64,000 nt of DNA, from contig QCXZ01000064.1 in NCBI GenBank assembly GCA_025024175.1, forward strand, positions 12,896,001 through 12,960,000, in the 5' to 3' direction. A program made the translations under genes and the position numbers. Source of the stretch: Rhyzopertha dominica (lineage: Eukaryota > Arthropoda > Insecta > Coleoptera > Bostrichidae). The notes under the pieces were generated by a model, which was given only the letters and a program-made list of their open reading frames with translations, made no database searches and was not told the DNA's origin. Below, one piece after another: positions 24,311 through 37,108 of the stretch. Position 1 is the stretch's first letter; the number at the start of each line of letters is the position of its first letter.

Positions 24311-24398
24311 TGCTGTCTGCACTAGACCTAAACTGCACTGATGAGCTGTAATGACCGCGAAATAGATCTATCTGCAGTTGGTTGAGGTGCAGACAGCA
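24311..24398 (-). mobile_element. Mini inverted-repeat element, copy B
   Basis: TGCTGTCTGCAC (24311-24322) and its exact complement GTGCAGACAGCA (24387-24398) bound an 88-bp element. The interior CTATCTGCAGTTGGTTGAG is the complement of copy A, and TAGACCTAAACTGCACT matches the other half of copy A in inverted form. It contains 17 bases (about 24340-24356) that copy A lacks, so B may be the more complete form. Confidence 0.8.
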
Positions 24399-27300
24399 TA
24401 TTTAAAGCAAATAGCAGTTTGCTTTTCTTTTAGTTTTGTTAACTGATAGTTACGAGTTGCTTGTATTAACTCTAGCTTGCTATGGCTGTATTTCTGTAAC
24501 ATTACCTACATATTTGCCAATTAACAATAAATATTTGGTCGTTTAATAAAAATAAACTTTTGAAATGTGCAGTTCGTATTTAAATATATTAGATAATTTA
24601 TATCTTCTTTGCTACACATTATTTGCTTTCAAAGAGCCACTTATGGACAAATATGAACAATGCTGAGATTAGGTATTTGCTGAAGGAAGGAATATAGTGA
24701 TTATAGAAATATCTTTACATATCATTATCCTATAGTCATCATGTTTTGAGTCTATTACTGATCCTTCTTATCGATTTTTTTAAATAATAATTTACTCTTT
24801 TGGTGCATGTTATTATGTGCACGTAGTTTTCTTAAGGTCGCCACAATATTCGCTTCATTTATATTGTTTTAATTTAACCCCAGCGTTAATTTTGTGCCAT
24901 ACCTGACAAAGGCCCCGATGGGATGTATCTTTGTTACATCCGTAACTTTTAGCTATAAGAAATGTGACTAAGAGATTAATCATTCATAGTAATTTTATTT
25001 CACTGGACTCCTTTTCATAAAGTCTAAAGTTTTGAGCCTTTGTAATTATTAAAGCAAAACGTTTCAAAACTTTTTCTGGATTTACTGAATGCTATCCATT
25101 GACTCTAAAACAAGATCTCAGATTTTCTGTTACCCTTCCTCGTATTTATTTGCTTCCAGGATATCTGATTCTCTTTCGCTCCTGTTTTATAATTTCCTCT
25201 TCTTCTTTTTCATAGGAGCGAATACAGAAACATGAAAAGGGAGTATAAAGTGTGTCCCATTTGCAGGAAATGAACTTGCACTGTCAGCAGGTACGTGCCA
25301 CCATCGGTGGGAGATGACCTTTAGTTGAATTACTGCAAACCAACAGAATGATAAATGACAACCCTAACCGGTATCATCAGTGACATTCATTTCATCAAAA
25401 TTTTATCGACTCTGTGCCCTTTACATCTCAAATGAAGTGATCTATATTATTAAGAATACTCAAAATGTTGTCTCCACTTATTGACGATCTGCATCGTTTA
25501 AGGTGTCGTTAATGAAGGACTCAATAAAATTAGTCCAGAATAGTTGTTATAAAATACATGGACGGCTTTTCCTTGCAAGATATTTTTAGGCACATCACGA
25601 ATTAGCCACCATACGGAGTCTACTCCTTCACGAAGTAAAGACTGCCAGTTTCTCATGAGGCATGGTATCTATTTCGGCCAGTTATTGAATTAATGTAATG
25701 CGTGGTACACCGTAAGTAGTTTCTGCTGATTTTGTTGATATTTCTTCTTTTACAGCATCCATTTCCTTGAATATTGTATACCGATTGGTCCTTATACTTT
25801 CTAAATCCTGGGATTATATGATACTGGCTGACCATTTTTGTTGGCTATCGGCTATCTACTTAGGGCAATAATTAAAACCTAACCTAAGAATTTAGCGTAT
25901 TAACTAAAATAGCATAGAATTGAAGTGATGTCGTGGTTAAAGTGATCTAATAGCCCCATATTATTAATACTTAATTAATTCTGCTATCGACTAATTAAAA
26001 TTCTAGTTCCACCCACAGCTTTTAGTGTTTACTTAGCTTAGATAAAACAAAGTACGTCTACCGTGAAAGGTGACTTACTATTTTACCGAACAATTGTTTC
26101 CTTATTTATTTAGGTAAAACCTTTTTGGAATACTTGTATGTTTTACCCACCCAGCTTGGTATCGTTTACTGTGTATGATAAACACAATTTTTCTTGGTAA
26201 TCTACTTAATTCACTTCCTTCATACTTAACAGAATTGCAGATAAAAAAGCTTTAAGTATTACAAAAAACCCTTTCACAGTATTTGATCTGCCTTCCCAGT
26301 ATACAATGTGTATCATACACTTAAAGATTTAGGAATCCTACACAGCTATTTTAAGGAAAGTGTATTTATTTGTTTGTTAACCAGCGGCGGTAATCTACTT
26401 TATCTAAAATTTTGTGTTTACTTTGTTCGAACTAGGTCACCTGTCACATGTTCCTTTTATATCTAACATCAAATATATACATACGCGCCGATTGTAACGT
26501 GCAAAGTTTAAGGTAATGAAACCGCAAGTGGAAAAAGAACTTTGTCATCAAAGAGATAAATCGGCGATTGTAAAAGGTTATTGTAATTACTGTCTATTCT
26601 ATGTCGAAGAGAGAGCAATTGTATAATTCAGTGACGACAAGTAAAGATAAATGTGGGCGAGTATATACAATGAAGCGTTGGTGCCTGCTGTGTACCTACT
26701 ATACACATATTTATACTGAACAATTAAGATTGCTGTGCGATTTCACCAAACAAAATCAAATAGCTTGATCCATTTTCTTAAGTTCATGGAAAGTATCGTA
26801 TTTATTTTTCTCCATTGCTCTATTGGCAGTTGTAGTAAGCTGACATTTATCATTTCTGCTATAGTTTCTACGTAGGAAGGTTACATTGTAACTGTAACTG
26901 GTTATTATTACTTAAAAATAACGTGAGAACTACAACTGTCTCTTCGAGACGAGGTCGCTTCTCAAATAACAGATGTCAAGCAATTTGTCAAATCTCCCAC
27001 TTTTGTTTTCCAGTGTCGCGCAACAAGACAGAGCAGATTCTAGTTTTAATCGTATTTGGTATTCTGTTATCTTAGACATTTTTGACCCAGTTTCGTTAAC
27101 TTATCTGCATTGTAATAAAGAATGTCTGTGATTGAGTTTTTTGTTTTGATTGTGTGCTGATAATGGCTGATAAGCGCATTTGTCGAAATTTGTCGATAAC
27201 AAAGGAAGTACAAAGTAATGGCAAAAAAATAAATTGTAAACTAATGTGCTTCTGCGAACGTTCCCACTATTTCAGCGATTAACGACATGATACAAACATA

Positions 27301-27940
27301 CTTTCTTCGATCGTTTTTAATTCTTGTTCGCACAAATGCTGATTTGTATAATAATTGAATCGGTTTACACAGTTATAAATTCGAGTAGTTAATGCCAATA
27401 AGCGGTGTTGTCAACGTAGTTTGTAGTTATGTTTTGGTCTTGCAATTTAGGGTCAACCTTAATATCATGCTGTTGTTTATATCTTGACAATACTCCTTCC
27501 GCTTGTTTTGCTTGTAAACAGCATACAATTAAAATGTGTTTTATACCTACAATTAGGGGTTTTGGTACTCACTAAGGAAAAAACGGCTGCACATTTCGAT
27601 GCTACCTATTGCTACTCTTAAAGAACATATTCTTATTGGGACCACTTCACTATATACACTTTTGTTGCTATATCTTAAAATAAATATCTTAAAAATATTA
27701 AGATTCATATTTATATATTTCTTTATCCTTCACAAGAGCTTCGGTTGAGATTGAGATAAAAGTACAGTTTAACTCCATATGATATGGTGGCATAATATGT
27801 GGGGCTGATACTTTGGTCATTATTCTAAAAATTATTAATTAAGGATTTCCTACTTAGCTATATTAGTGTCGTTGCATGCCGTGCAAGGTATTCTTAGGTA
27901 TTTACATGCATCCGTATTTGAAAGCATTGGTGATGATTAC
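24399..27940. other. Noncoding stretch, small hairpins only
   Basis: A 7-bp hairpin GGATGTA/TACATCC lies at about 24920-24941, and a 9-bp pair TTCGCTCCT (25175-25183) and AGGAGCGAA (25214-25222) also occurs. Neither has a clear role. Short open frames have no recognisable domains. Confidence 0.5.
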
Positions 27941-28998
27941 AGTGATAGTCCAGGAATATTAGTCAAATATGGACATGTATCTCGGAATGAGAGATACTCA
28001 GCTATAAACTTGTATAATCCCTTATTTTGGCACCCTAAAACTTTTCTCAAAACCTACTTATCGTAGGGTGTCCGCGAATACAGATATTCCAAGGTCAAGG
28101 TAAAAAAAATATATCGATTTTTACACATTTATTGCAAATATCTCGTGTCCTATGGGTTTTATGCTATTTGTATTTATTATAAATATTGTAGAGGATTAAA
28201 TTCTCTACAACTTAGGTTTAAACATTTTTTAATATCCTGAACCATTTTCGAGATAGAGGGCAGAGCGCGCTCAGTGTTTAACTATTTACATTAGAGTATC
28301 ATTCGAGATCAATCTGTAATCCCTATTAAAAACATGTCATATAAAGTTTATAAATTATTGGTAAATATATAATTCTAAATATTTTGCATTTTTTATTAAC
28401 TATTACGGTATACTTAATAATATTTTTCAATAATTCAGTATCTATTCATTTAATAACACCTACTCGTGTAATTATAAAGTTATTAAGCGAAATACTTTAA
28501 TTATTTTTTAATTCTAATCTTATTTATACTAATTACATCCTAACTAAATAAAAAGAAGAGAATCAAATTTTTAATTAATGTTTTTATTGAAAAATACCAT
28601 TTTATACATTTATGAATGTTGAAATAAAAAAAAATTGAATGCTAATAACTACAATTATGGTTTCGCCGAAACAAACTTCGTATGTTTTGAACACCGCGCG
28701 CGCTCTGCCCTCTATCTCGAAAATGGTGCAAAAAATGTTTAAACAAAAGTTGTAGAGAATGTAATCCTCAACAACATTTGTAATAAATACAAATAGCATA
28801 AAACCAATAGAAAACGAGATATTTGCAATAAATGTGTAAAAATAGATTTTTTGACCTTTGACCTTGGAATATCTCTAGTCGCGGACACCCTACGATAAGT
28901 AGGTTTTGAGACGTTTTAGGGTGCCAAAATAAAGGTTTATACAAGTTTATGGCTGACTATCTCTCATTTCGAGGATATTCCTGGACTATGACTAGTGA
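27941..28998. mobile_element. Fold-back element 2 (~1.06 kb, long inverted arms)
   Basis: The left arm (about 27941-28281) and right arm (about 28690-28998) are diverged inverted copies around a ~400-bp AT-rich spacer. Matched stretches include ATAGTCCAGGAATAT, AAACCTACTTATCGTAGGG, CACATTTATTGCAAATATC and TTTTCGAGATAGAGGGCAG. The sequence is unrelated to fold-back element 1 apart from an internal AGGGTGTCC string. No coding region; an open frame at 27866-28066 is a by-product of the arm. Confidence 0.85.
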
Positions 28999-29484
28999 TA
29001 ATATGTAGTTGCTTCGTTTTATTTGGTGAAACTTTTGGATCACTGTCTTTTAGTACCTACTACATTGAGTCAAATATATTCTATATTGTCTGCATTTGTA
29101 TAAGAAGTTAAATGAAACGTTATTGTTTGCATGACATATGCTGAACTTCTTAAGTATATTGAATTGCGCAAACCGCTACATGCGTATAACTTAGATTTAA
29201 GTATTCTTTGCATATATACTGTATATATTTTGACGTTATGTTATGGAACTCTGTATACTACTTAGCGCTAAACTTGATTGGAACCTGAGATTACCTCGTT
29301 CGAAAAAAAGAAAGGTGCGGAGTGGTTTTTGTTTGACAAAGTAGAAATTCAAAAGTTAAATCGGGCAACCTAGATGGGCATTCGATGAAACCTCTCCGGC
29401 TTATCCATTGTCGTTAAAACGAGCATCTACGAAACCACGTACACAATGATGAAGAAAGAACAAAAAGAAGAAAGAAAATTTGTT

Positions 29485-29504
29485 TGTGTGTGTGTGTGTG
29501 TGTG
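29485..29504. repeat. (TG)10 microsatellite
   Basis: Pure TG repeat followed by seven G. Confidence 0.95.
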
Positions 29505-29760
29505 GGGGGGAGATTTATGTACATCTTCTTTCAGTACTTATGCAAATAACCAGTCAAATTGCTTTGAATAAAAGCGGTCCAATAATACGTTCGCTCAGAA
29601 TGTCTGCCAAAACTTTCAAATTTTGAGGTGTTTGGGTTTATCTTGTATTGGTAAAATTGATAGTTTTTGACAATCCAATGAACACTACTGTTTGAGACAC
29701 CAGATTATTGAGAAATTTTTTTCACAGACTGCCTGTTATACATCAAAAGATGATCACAGA

Positions 29761-29786
29761 CACACACACACACACACACACACACA
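29761..29786. repeat. (CA)13 microsatellite
   Basis: Pure CA repeat, the complement of the TG tract at 29485-29504. Confidence 0.95.
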
Positions 29787-30237
29787 GAGACTTTGACAGC
29801 GTCATTTCGGATAAGAATCAAGCAAAAACTGTGTGAAAGATGGCAATTTTACTACCGTCACCCAAAATGCAGGTAAGATAACATTTTCTGACCAAACCAT
29901 AATATAAAAATCTTGTTTACAATTTGAATGAGTGTCTCGGATTGACAACTGTGAAAATTTCAATTAAACTCTTTAACAATGTTGTGATTATAAAAGTTAT
30001 ATCGTCCAAAATTGAAAGAAAAGAGATATTTATATAGAAAATGAAAGCGGCTTCAATATGATGTGTCAGTGGATTCCTCTTACAACCTAAATTTTTAAGG
30101 GGTGGCTCTGAGCGCTAGAGGGACGCAGAAATAATTGTTTTCTATTTTGAAACTTGTCTTTTATGCTATATGTACATACAAGTCCGATTCATAGACAGGT
30201 TTTGAATTCCTAATTCTGTTCCCACACTCCACACAAA

Positions 30238-31037
30238 ACAAAACCGCTGCAAATTGAATCAATACTTCCACATCCAATTGTCAAAATGACATTTACGTTT
30301 TTATTTCTTATACTATACGATTAGAAATCAGGTTTTGAGCATTTTTTCTCCTGATATTAGCAAAAACATATAAATTTTTAAAACCAGTTTTTTTCCAAAT
30401 AACTCGTAAATTATTAACTTAACAAAAAAGAGTGCTTTCTGATCAAAAATTTTATTTTCTATATAACACCAAAATTTGAAAAAAATGTACGAGCGGAGTC
30501 CAAAATACGTTTTTTGGAAATATTTCGAAAATGTCAAAATTTTGGATAAATTTTCAAAGACACTTTTTGTGAGAAATTTTATTTCCTATCTGATGGTATT
30601 TTGTGAATATATTAAATATACTCGGAGATATTTAGGGAGAACCGTTTTCTTTAAGTGACGCTTTTTTTGATATCTTCTAAACAGTTTGCTGCACCGAAAA
30701 TTTATAAGAACGAATAATACTCGCAGTTATACTACTAATTACATACTAAAACGAAAAAAAAATAAAAATTTGCAAAAAGGGTAGTTACCCCCCAATTTCG
30801 CCCCCTTTCCGATACCCTACTTACCCCACAACCAATAGGTCGCTTTGGATAGTTGAGATTTATACGTTTGCCAAATTTCAAGTTCATATATTAAGTCTTT
30901 CGAAAGTTATCGTGTCCACAAACAAAACCACAGACACACAGACAAGAAATTTGTTTTTGCTCAAATTTTGTTTGTTTTTGCGTTTTCGACCATTTTAACT
31001 TTACAATACTTCCCATCCGTTGTATGTGGAAGTAATT
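30238..31037 (-). repeat. ~800-bp dispersed repeat, copy 2 (inverted)
   Basis: Inverted copy of 15237-16057. The terminal motif ACTTCCACATCCAA (30264-30277) is exact here, while its partner at 31020-31033 has one mismatch. The G-rich block GGGCGAAATTGGGGG and the string AAAGTTATCGTGTCCACAAA can be matched between copies in reverse complement. No protein is encoded; short frames at 30328-31162 are incidental. Confidence 0.85.
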
Positions 31038-33378
31038 TACTAAAATATGAAAGTGTTAGGCACTTCAAAAGTATATTTACTTCATTTAAATTTACACGTT
31101 TGAATCTGGCGTTTCCTGTCTCCGTAACATTTCATGCACTGCAAAGTCGACAGCGAGATTAAAATCTTTGGCTTAATCTGGGGAGATGTATAGGTATATA
31201 CGGCAAATATTTACAGCGTGCGTTGCCAGATATTATTGGAAAATACATCACCTTAAGCGGCAGCTACTAACTACTAGATAAGGTGGAACTATTTGCTTGT
31301 GTTTCAACTAAAAGGAAAATAGGAACTTGGGCTTAACATTCTTGGAACAAATACGTAAAGCGCATAGTTCGTTCCTTAGCATTACATTGCAGTATAAGAA
31401 ATTGTTTGTAGAGTACCTATAAGGCTATAAAAAAAGAAAACGAAAACACACGGTGGTAATGAAATCCATATTAGTTTGGATTTTATTTTGCTGCATATCC
31501 CTTTGGGCCAAGTGACAATTTACTGCAGTGCCATTTCCATATATATCCTGGTAAATTATAGTTCTATTTTCATGTCGTATGTTTCGACCAGATTAACCGA
31601 TCCTTTGTCGTAAACTTTAACTTAATTACATTTGCATTTCCAATTTGTTGATTCCATCTAGTTGATGATTACGGGTTGCTGATGTGTCTGCACTAGCGTT
31701 AATCACTTGCAGTTCTATTACCGGTAATGCCGAACCTCCGCATGATTTCTTGAGGGAATTAATCAATTAAGTGTATTAAACTTTTGTCATATAAATCTGT
31801 CTGATCCACTATTTTGTTAAAGTAGTTTTTAGCGTTAGCTGCTAAATGAACCTAATATAAATGTAAATTAAGAAATGATGTGTAAGAAATAATCAACAAT
31901 AGTCTTTAAGATATAGTACGTAGGCTTATTATTTCTTAAATGCAAAAAGAATGAAATCAGAACAAATTTATGGGTTCCGATTATATCCGCCGCAGCGATA
32001 AATAAAAACAAATTAATTTAGGTGCTACAATTGTAGAAAATTGCATGGTCATTATGGTGTACATGCATTTGACGGAATATGCTTTGTTGGGGTATTACCC
32101 ATATAAAAGAATGACGCNTAACTGGCTTAAGCTGATAAATCTTGCGGTAGGAANATGACATTGCTCTTGNTCTCCTTACACGAAATATTACTCATNTAAT
32201 GGCAGCTATTATAACAAACAATACTCAACTCATCGCTTGACTGTTAAATCAAATTTTTAAAACATATGAACGCGTTAAAGACAATAATTAATATTAATGC
32301 AGCGAAAGTTATCCAACATTGTCCTTGTCACTGTTATTCATCGCGTTCTTTTCTTGATCGACAGTGAATTTTCCATACAATTCCTGAATAGATTTAGAAG
32401 GCGCAGGAAGCGTAACCACTAGCAATTTTTCTGGTGTGGTTTTTACAAGTGTGTACAGAATTTTGCAATGATTCAGCAACTATTATGGCAATATTTCCGA
32501 ACAACAAGCATTTTAATACTGGCAGCTATATTTGTGATATTTTATAGTTAATACATTGTTTCTTCTCCGAACACGTTCGACATTATAAAACTGGTTTTGA
32601 CAGAACCATCGCACTTTTCAACTGAAGTGTAACATTTAGGATTATTTAACTGTCTTTTTAAATGGTAAGTAAACTTTTGAAGGAAGCAATCTGCAAAGAA
32701 AAAATTAATGACAACTTTGACAATTTGTACATTATATGTTGTACTGACAATTCAAATCGTTTGGATGCACAAGCCTAAAGCTTCGTCTAAATATGAAAAC
32801 TTCAACATTGCTGGCCGCTTGCATAATGTTGAAAGGAACAATTGCACTTCAGTTTTTTAAAGAAAATATCATATAAATAAATTTTACTAAAAAGTTTCAG
32901 ATAACGAAGATATATCATTGAACTGAAATATTTGTTTTTTTTAATTTCTAGGTGGCTTTAATATTTGGTATTTTTGCAAAATACAAATTAACAAAGATCA
33001 TTTTCATTTAATCAGATTTTAAGACCGAAAAACTTGAATTATATATAATTTTACCTTAGATATCAATGCGGAATGGGGTATAGACAAGTAGTAAAGTAGT
33101 ATCATCATTTAATTATAACTACCTGAATCTTCTTTTGCGGTTCTTTTGCGATAATGTTAATTGACTCTGGCAGAGATATATATACTTAGTTTAAAAAGGC
33201 TAGGTCAATGGAAACCATCAAACATTGGTGACGGTTATATCAAAGAGTCTCTAAATAATGAGGTCCACTTTTACACATTCAGCAAAATAATCATTTTGGA
33301 TCACAAATTCATTTACTTACTATAAATATAATAAACCATTAGTTTGTTGTAAGTTGCNTAAAAATNTAGCTTAAAGTC

Positions 33379-33530
33379 TAGACTTTTCATAGTATGAAAA
33401 TGACTCTACGGAAATAATANTTCCTTACAGTATAAAAATGGATATTTTTCAACAGTTACCCTATTCTTCAGAATTTTTTTAGACTTTTCATAGAATGCAA
33501 ATTACGGAAATAATATTTCCTTACAAATTG
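33379..33530. repeat. Local tandem duplication, ~101-bp spacing
   Basis: TAGACTTTTCATAG followed by ACGGAAATAATA and TTCCTTACA occurs at 33379-33430 and again at 33480-33525. Three ambiguous bases fall in or just before the first copy, so collapsed repeat copies in the assembly are possible. Confidence 0.7.
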
Positions 33531-34534
33531 TCAACACTTTTAAAGGAAGAAAAATATTTTCAAAGGTTTTGGTTATTCGGTGAATAATAATGATTCATTC
33601 ACTATTATTATCAGATAAACATAGGAGTGATAAAATTTATTAAAATTATAACAGCCGAAGTAATGCTTTTTAAGAATGTGCTGACATAAAAACATATTGT
33701 CTCTATGCAGATACATATATAGTAATTACCTCAAACATAATAATGAGAAAATAAAATAGTAGTGACTTAGATTTTATAATACCCATATTGTATATAAAAT
33801 AATTTTCGGAGACTTTCCTTATTAAAGTTATTATCGACTATGTGCAATGCTGTCGATTTAATCAGTACCAAGTCAATGTTATCAGTAATTAAAGGTAAAC
33901 ACGCTTTTAGAAACGTAAAAACACTATGACTGCTTGACATGAAGATTATGCCGCTTCCTTTTACCTGTAAGTGGTTATAGTTTCAATTATTAAGCCGTTT
34001 GTTTACCTGATTACGATTTTTATTAGCAGTATAGTTCATACACGTGTACGTTTCTACTGATATCGGCCACGTATTCCATTATTGCAGATAAAGCTTTATA
34101 GTTGCATAAGAAATAGAAAATGAGTACAAAATACAGCTTGTAGTAGCATTCCAAAGCTCTTATTTTAATGATATAAAGGTGTGTAGGAAGTACTATAACG
34201 ATTGCAGTTATTCCTTTATAATGCAAATTCAAATTGTCTGGTATCATTTTTTTACTCTTATATCTGGTATTTTATTTTTGATACTTTAACTTTACAAGTT
34301 TTGATCATTTCTTCTTCTATAGCTTCCCACAATCGTGAAATTAATATTGAAGTGTATTCAAGCAAAAAAAAACCCGACATCCTCATATTTTCCTTAGAGA
34401 CTATTGTTTTGCCTACATAACCATATTTCCACTTTAAAAACGTTTCATTATTTAAATGTTGCATTGCGGATCGTAATGAGAGTGACCATGAAATTTAAGA
34501 CGTTTTTTTTTTGTTATTATGTAGGTAATGTTTT

Positions 34535-34557
34535 ATAATAATAATAATAATAATAAT
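34535..34557. repeat. (TAA)n microsatellite
   Basis: A short trinucleotide repeat that could be the reversed 3' tail of a LINE, but no adjacent coding region was recognised. Confidence 0.85.
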
Positions 34558-36330
34558 TTTATTTTAATGAGATCGAAAGATCTTCAAATGATTCTTCTAA
34601 CAGTACAAAAATAAACATATCGTAAATAAGTCATCCGCATATCTGGATTCCAATTATATAGTTCCTAGTGCTTTTCGAAAAAATCTTTAGATCTAATTAA
34701 GACAAAAGTGGCCAACGATAGGTTATAACGGAACAACAGACAAGGTATTCCATTAAAAAAATAAAGTTGAATAACTCCCAGAGTTGTGGGATTCCCTGTA
34801 TATGCGAAAGTATTTTCTGAAGACGCACACAACTAAAAACTGTGAAACTTTATATCTATATTGGCTATTGAGAGTTTCAGACCGTTGATTCTTAGGTGGA
34901 ACACTGGATAGTTAACGAGAATAGCTTATTATTATTAGTAGTAGTTCCATGCTTACATTGTTTAATACCTCATTAACATATGGACCTACGAATTATCTGC
35001 GGTAACCTTTATTCCTCGTACAACTTTTGTAACTTAAAAGTGAAAGTCTGCATAAAATTTTGTATTGATAAAATCAAGAACCATAAATCTTGGAGCAATG
35101 CGAGTACTTTTAAACATTTGTTTCTACTAGTACGCTAAGTGAAAACCATATGGCTAAATGTACACATGTAATGCATAGGCACATGTGGGCATTAATATAC
35201 AGATTTATGGATGATCAACTATATACTGTAAGTTTTTTTTGATATTATATGTTAGAATGGGTATAAACGATGTTCTGTTGCTTCTACCCATACCAAAAAC
35301 GCAGAAGACAAAACGGGTATCATTTGAAAATTTGCATATTTGTAGAGTTCCTAATAAACATTAGAGGCTTTAAATTAATATTGGGACTGGTATGTTGCTA
35401 CGCATTTCATGAAAATGGGCGAAAAAACCACGTGGGCCATGAAAGTCAAAAAATCCAGAAATTTCACTTTCAGCGACCACGCAGCCTGATTTATGGAACG
35501 TTCTCGGCTCAACCTGTTTTTGATCACCATTAATCTGCGCATGCATTTCATATTTTCACACTCTGATAACCAGGTATGCCCGCATAAGCTGCAGCAATGA
35601 CACAAAAGGTGCGCCAATTAGATTACTGACCCCAGAAAAGTTAGCACCAGATAAGATTAGTCGCAGTTCTAGCTCGAAATTCCTTGCGACCATCTGCGCC
35701 CGTTTTGAAGCCCCGAGTCCTTAAAATAGTTCGATGCCACTTGGAAAACTTCTGGAAAAGCTTTATTAATATATTTGGGTCGCATCGGATGTCCACAAAC
35801 GCATCGGCAAGTCAGTTTGAAAATATCCAGAACGCGCGTTGTATCGGCGTGTTTTAGTATGCCTTCCAAGAATCGCGGCAAAAATAAGGTTACTTTTACT
35901 TTCTTACGTGATATAAACATGCACTAATATTAGTCTGTAACTAAGTCAGTCCGAGTTGGTGTCCGATTTACATACGTACTTTTAATTATATATAAAAAAA
36001 CCCTTAGCACAGTTATTTAGAAAATCTAAGTACGTATTTCGACAGCTAATCGCCATCTTCGGTAGAAATAAAGTAAGCGACTGATTGAAATATATGGCTG
36101 GATATAACAGGAGGATATTCAAATTCTCGGTAGAAGTGAGTTATTAACACAAACTGTCGGCCCTGAAATTCTTAGTCAATATATTAGTTAATCAAAACAG
36201 GCTTTAAACGCCACCACGTTGTCTTTACCACCTACCTTAAAATATAATTTCTTAGAATTCAAAATTGCTTTTGATTTTTGACTTACCAAAGGATTGCGAA
36301 CATCCTGAAACTTTCTAGTTAGCCACCAGC

Positions 36331-36600
36331 TGTTACCGCCAATAATGCCCCCAAAAATCTTTTAGGATACCATAAGGATAGGGTCGATGAAAAAGACAAA
36401 TCAGGCATTTATGAAATACAACGTAGTAGCTGTAATTTGAAATATATTGCCCAGACGAGGCGTTAGCTAGATTTAAAGAGCATTTAGCTCATTTACACGG
36501 TGCACTTATAGTGAAACGTTCACCTGCATCCGTTTATTTCAATCTGGTACGAACCTCTCATGCGCTCCTCTGTGATTTGGAACCCGTATTTTGATAATAA
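36331..36600 (+). pseudogene. PLE GIY-YIG endonuclease fragment
   Basis: The plus strand reads HKDRVDEKDKSGIYEIQ, then SSCNLKYIAQTRR, a stop, and in the next frame RFKEHLAHLHG. This is the GIY-YIG nuclease found at the C-terminus of Penelope-like elements: the GIY half is kept, and the YIG half has become YIA. The cysteine preceding KYI, typical of the PLE subtype, is present. One in-frame stop and one frameshift show it is dead. No reverse transcriptase motif could be read just upstream. Confidence 0.85.
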
Positions 36601-37108
36601 ATACTCTGCAGTTAGAACCAACAGAAAACATATTCTTCAACAGCCAAAATTGTATGCTACTACTACGCTTGTTAGTGTAACTTTGCATGCGTTCACCCAC
36701 TCAAAACAAAGCGCAGGCACATAGTGTTCTTGAGACAGATTGTAGCCAGCGATTAGGAAAGGCAGAGAAATGCGACATGAGACTGAGTATTTCTCATAGC
36801 GTTCAGTTGCAAGTGGTGAGTAAGTTCAGCAGTTTCGCAGCAGGTTCAACTTTAATCAAATGATTATTTTCAAGCATGAAACAGTACTATACCTAAAAGG
36901 TAAATTACTCTAATAATCCAGTACTTCTTATAAATTCTAAGATACAGTCACTGCGTGCTTGTGTGATCTCCTGAGGTTCTGAAGTGGTATCCCGAAGAAA
37001 CGCTCATTTTTTACATAAATTCTGAATGTCTATACAGAACTAGCGGACTTGGCAGACGTCCTACATGATATTCCAAGCGATTAAGATATTAAAATGAATG
37101 AATGACTG
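36601..37108. other. Noncoding stretch downstream of PLE fragment
   Basis: No gene or repeat recognised between the PLE relic and the tandem array. Confidence 0.5.

Larger units (their letters stand above)
28999..30237. other. Noncoding stretch with two dinucleotide repeats
   Basis: It holds a TG tract (29485-29504) running into a G run, and a CA tract (29761-29786), 256 bp apart and therefore mutually complementary. Sequence at about 29310-29420 is less AT-rich and could be a transposon remnant, but I could not assign it. Confidence 0.45.
31038..36330. other. Long noncoding stretch, no gene recognised
   Basis: AT-rich DNA with clusters of ambiguous bases (32118-32196 and 33358-33420). Around 35270-35920 the composition is less AT-rich and short open frames occur on both strands, but none shows a domain I recognise. 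Confidence 0.45.

Noticed and set aside
24905..24950. Possible hammerhead ribozyme (CCTGACAAAGG...GTAAC)
   Set aside because: There is a 7-bp hairpin, but the core boxes do not fit: CTGACAA instead of CTGANGA, GTAAC instead of GAAAC.
26036..26420. Weak inverted similarity (TTAGATAAA...TCTACCG and complement)
   Set aside because: Matches are short, gapped and AT-rich; no clean ends or target duplication.
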